A stretch of 64,000 nucleotides of DNA from Woeseia oceani (GTDB lineage Bacteria > Pseudomonadota > Gammaproteobacteria > Steroidobacterales > Woeseiaceae). The notes beneath the pieces are model-generated. The model made no database searches. It was not told the origin of the DNA and saw only the letters and a program-made list of their open reading frames with translations. The stretch covers positions 795,001-859,000 of the forward strand of contig NZ_CP016268.1 of the NCBI RefSeq assembly GCF_001677435.1, given 5' to 3'. This document shows, piece by piece, positions 63,009 through 64,000 of the stretch. Within the stretch, counting starts at the first letter, position 1. Each line of letters starts with the position of its first letter. Position numbers and translations under genes: made by a program.

Positions 63009-64000
63009 GCCGAATGCTTGGTAAACCAACTGCGAGAGCTGCACTTCTTGCGCGCTGGTGTCCTCCATTCCCGTTGTTTCGTAGATAGCCTTTGCCATCT
63101 CCACAATCTGCTTCGAGGAATCCGAAGCTGGGTCAGGAAGTGGGAACTCCTGCACGTACTGGGTAATAAAGCGCCGACGACCGGCGTAAAGTTGGTTCCT
63201 AAAACTGTGGTCGTAAAATTCTTCTGCAAAAGTAGAGTTCGCCACGCCTAATACTAGCCACAGGATTTCTTCCTCATGGCCGTTTTCGGATACGAGCCAA
63301 TAGCAATCACCGTTTACAATCGAGCCGTTTCGGTCCAACCAGAATACTGGCTCTTGCGATATATCGCGGAAAACGATTTTCGGCTTCTCGAAGTCGGCGG
63401 GCTTTTGTGGCACCCAAATCTCGTACCAGTTTCTGCCGGCTTTTCGTACGTAGGTTCTCCGCTCCAGTGTCTCCCGGTGCTTAAGTAGATAGGCTTTTGT
63501 ATGTGGCTTATCGTCCAATGCGATAGCTCTACGGCGGCCATCGACTGTCTCGTGTGTGTAGAGAATCTGCGTCGTAGGTACTTCCTGCATTGGCCGAAAT
63601 CGGTTTGCGATAAGGTGCGTTGTCAGTGGTCGCAACGCTTCAATTGCGCCTTCAGTCTCCTCTTCGGTCCAGTCCTTTCGGATAAAGACCTTGTCGGCTG
63701 TGGTCTTAACCCCCACACGTATCTTCCCAATATCGCGGAATTTCCTCCACGTGTGGGCCTGGACGGTTTCAAGCCAGCAGTCGGACGCCTCGGTTGCAAT
63801 ACGCCATACTCCGTCAGACTTCTCGGTAGTAAATAGTCGACCCTGTTGTACCCGAAAGCGACGGGAATCCGAGACTTCTACAACGCCATTCTTCGACAAA
63901 CCTTCAACCGGGTTGTCGACCAATATCTCTGCTTCATCTTTGGTTTCATATATCGAAGTAAACGCAGCATCACTACTGCTGCAGCTTTGCTGTTCGTTAC
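62988..64000 (-). CDS. Adenine-specific DNA methylase, C-terminal part (runs off the window)
   Basis: The frame is open from the window end at 64000 to a stop at 62988, giving the last ~337 residues. It has the target-recognition style of TaqI/Eco57I-like N6-adenine methylases. Segments include KIRVGVKTTADKVFIRKDW, LIANRFRPMQEV, KPKIVFRDISQEPVFWLD and NQLYAGRRRFITQYVQEFPLPDP. The catalytic NPPY motif and SAM site must lie outside the window. The frame passes a TTG at 63923 that should not be taken as the start. Partner of the convergent endonuclease. Confidence 0.8.
   Translation of the reverse strand, partial: NEQQSCSSSDAAFTSIYETKDEAEILVDNPVEGLSKNGVVEVSDSRRFRVQQGRLFTTEKSDGVWRIATEASDCWLETVQAHTWRKFRDIGKIRVGVKTTADKVFIRKDWTEEETEGAIEALRPLTTHLIANRFRPMQEVPTTQILYTHETVDGRRRAIALDDKPHTKAYLLKHRETLERRTYVRKAGRNWYEIWVPQKPADFEKPKIVFRDISQEPVFWLDRNGSIVNGDCYWLVSENGHEEEILWLVLGVANSTFAEEFYDHSFRNQLYAGRRRFITQYVQEFPLPDPASDSSKQIVEMAKAIYETTGMEDTSAQEVQLSQLVYQAFGLCMEEV

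Noticed and set aside
59408-64000. CRISPR array or cas genes in the accessory island
   Set aside because: No regularly spaced repeats and no Cas-like proteins were seen.

Overview
The window reads as chromosomal DNA from a proteobacterium, most likely a gammaproteobacterium. The rRNA operon tail, the complete Na+-translocating NADH:quinone reductase (NQR) operon, the paired TonB-dependent receptors, the periplasmic and lipoprotein cytochromes c and the outer-membrane decaheme/porin pair all fit that group. Assignment below class cannot be made from the sequence alone. Coding is dense and many genes are translationally coupled through ATGA, GTGA or TGATG overlaps.

Layout. 1-853: 3' end of a 23S rRNA gene, a 5S rRNA gene and a 212-bp-period partial tandem duplication of the 5S tail and terminator. 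936-10176: a respiratory region. A decaheme cytochrome and an MtrB/PioB-type outer-membrane barrel run leftward. A full nqrABCDEF operon runs rightward and is extended by a small NqrM-like protein, a CBS-domain protein and a small cytochrome c. 10267-17077: LOG-family hydrolase, beta-CASP metallo-hydrolase, cytochrome c lipoprotein, OsmC, lipocalin, a glycosyltransferase and a methyltransferase. 17262-23013: TonB receptor, exported amidohydrolase and a fused PabB-PabC.

23106-31550 holds two leftward oxidative operons. The first encodes a Tat-exported FAD amine oxidase, a dihaem cytochrome c4 and an exported RidA-type imine hydrolase. The second encodes a PaoABC-like molybdenum hydroxylase with its own cytochrome b. 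31979-43022: a small membrane protein, an NHL-propeller lipoprotein, a HupE-like protein, CstA (with a leader able to form two competing hairpins) and two divergent TonB receptors. 43110-50241: assorted enzymes, a K+ channel, an arginine-deiminase-like protein, an M61 peptidase and an SDR. 50244-52069: an arsenic operon (arsR-arsC-acr3). 52257-59065: lipid kinase, PlsY, BirA, CoaX, a SPOR-like protein, small zinc-ribbon and lipoprotein genes, and a CadC-like TPR protein.

59193-64000 is an accessory island beginning right after a tRNA-Thr gene. It contains a HEPN-type protein whose 5' end is cut by an IS3-family element, the IS itself with a programmed -1 frameshift, and a convergent restriction endonuclease/adenine methylase pair whose methylase runs off the window.

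The most interesting candidates for an under-described system are two. One is the outer-membrane electron conduit divergent from an extended NQR operon. The other is the periplasmic amine-oxidation module, in which oxidase, electron acceptor and imine-detoxifying enzyme are all predicted to be exported. These functional links are inferred from gene order and motifs; nothing here was tested by database search.
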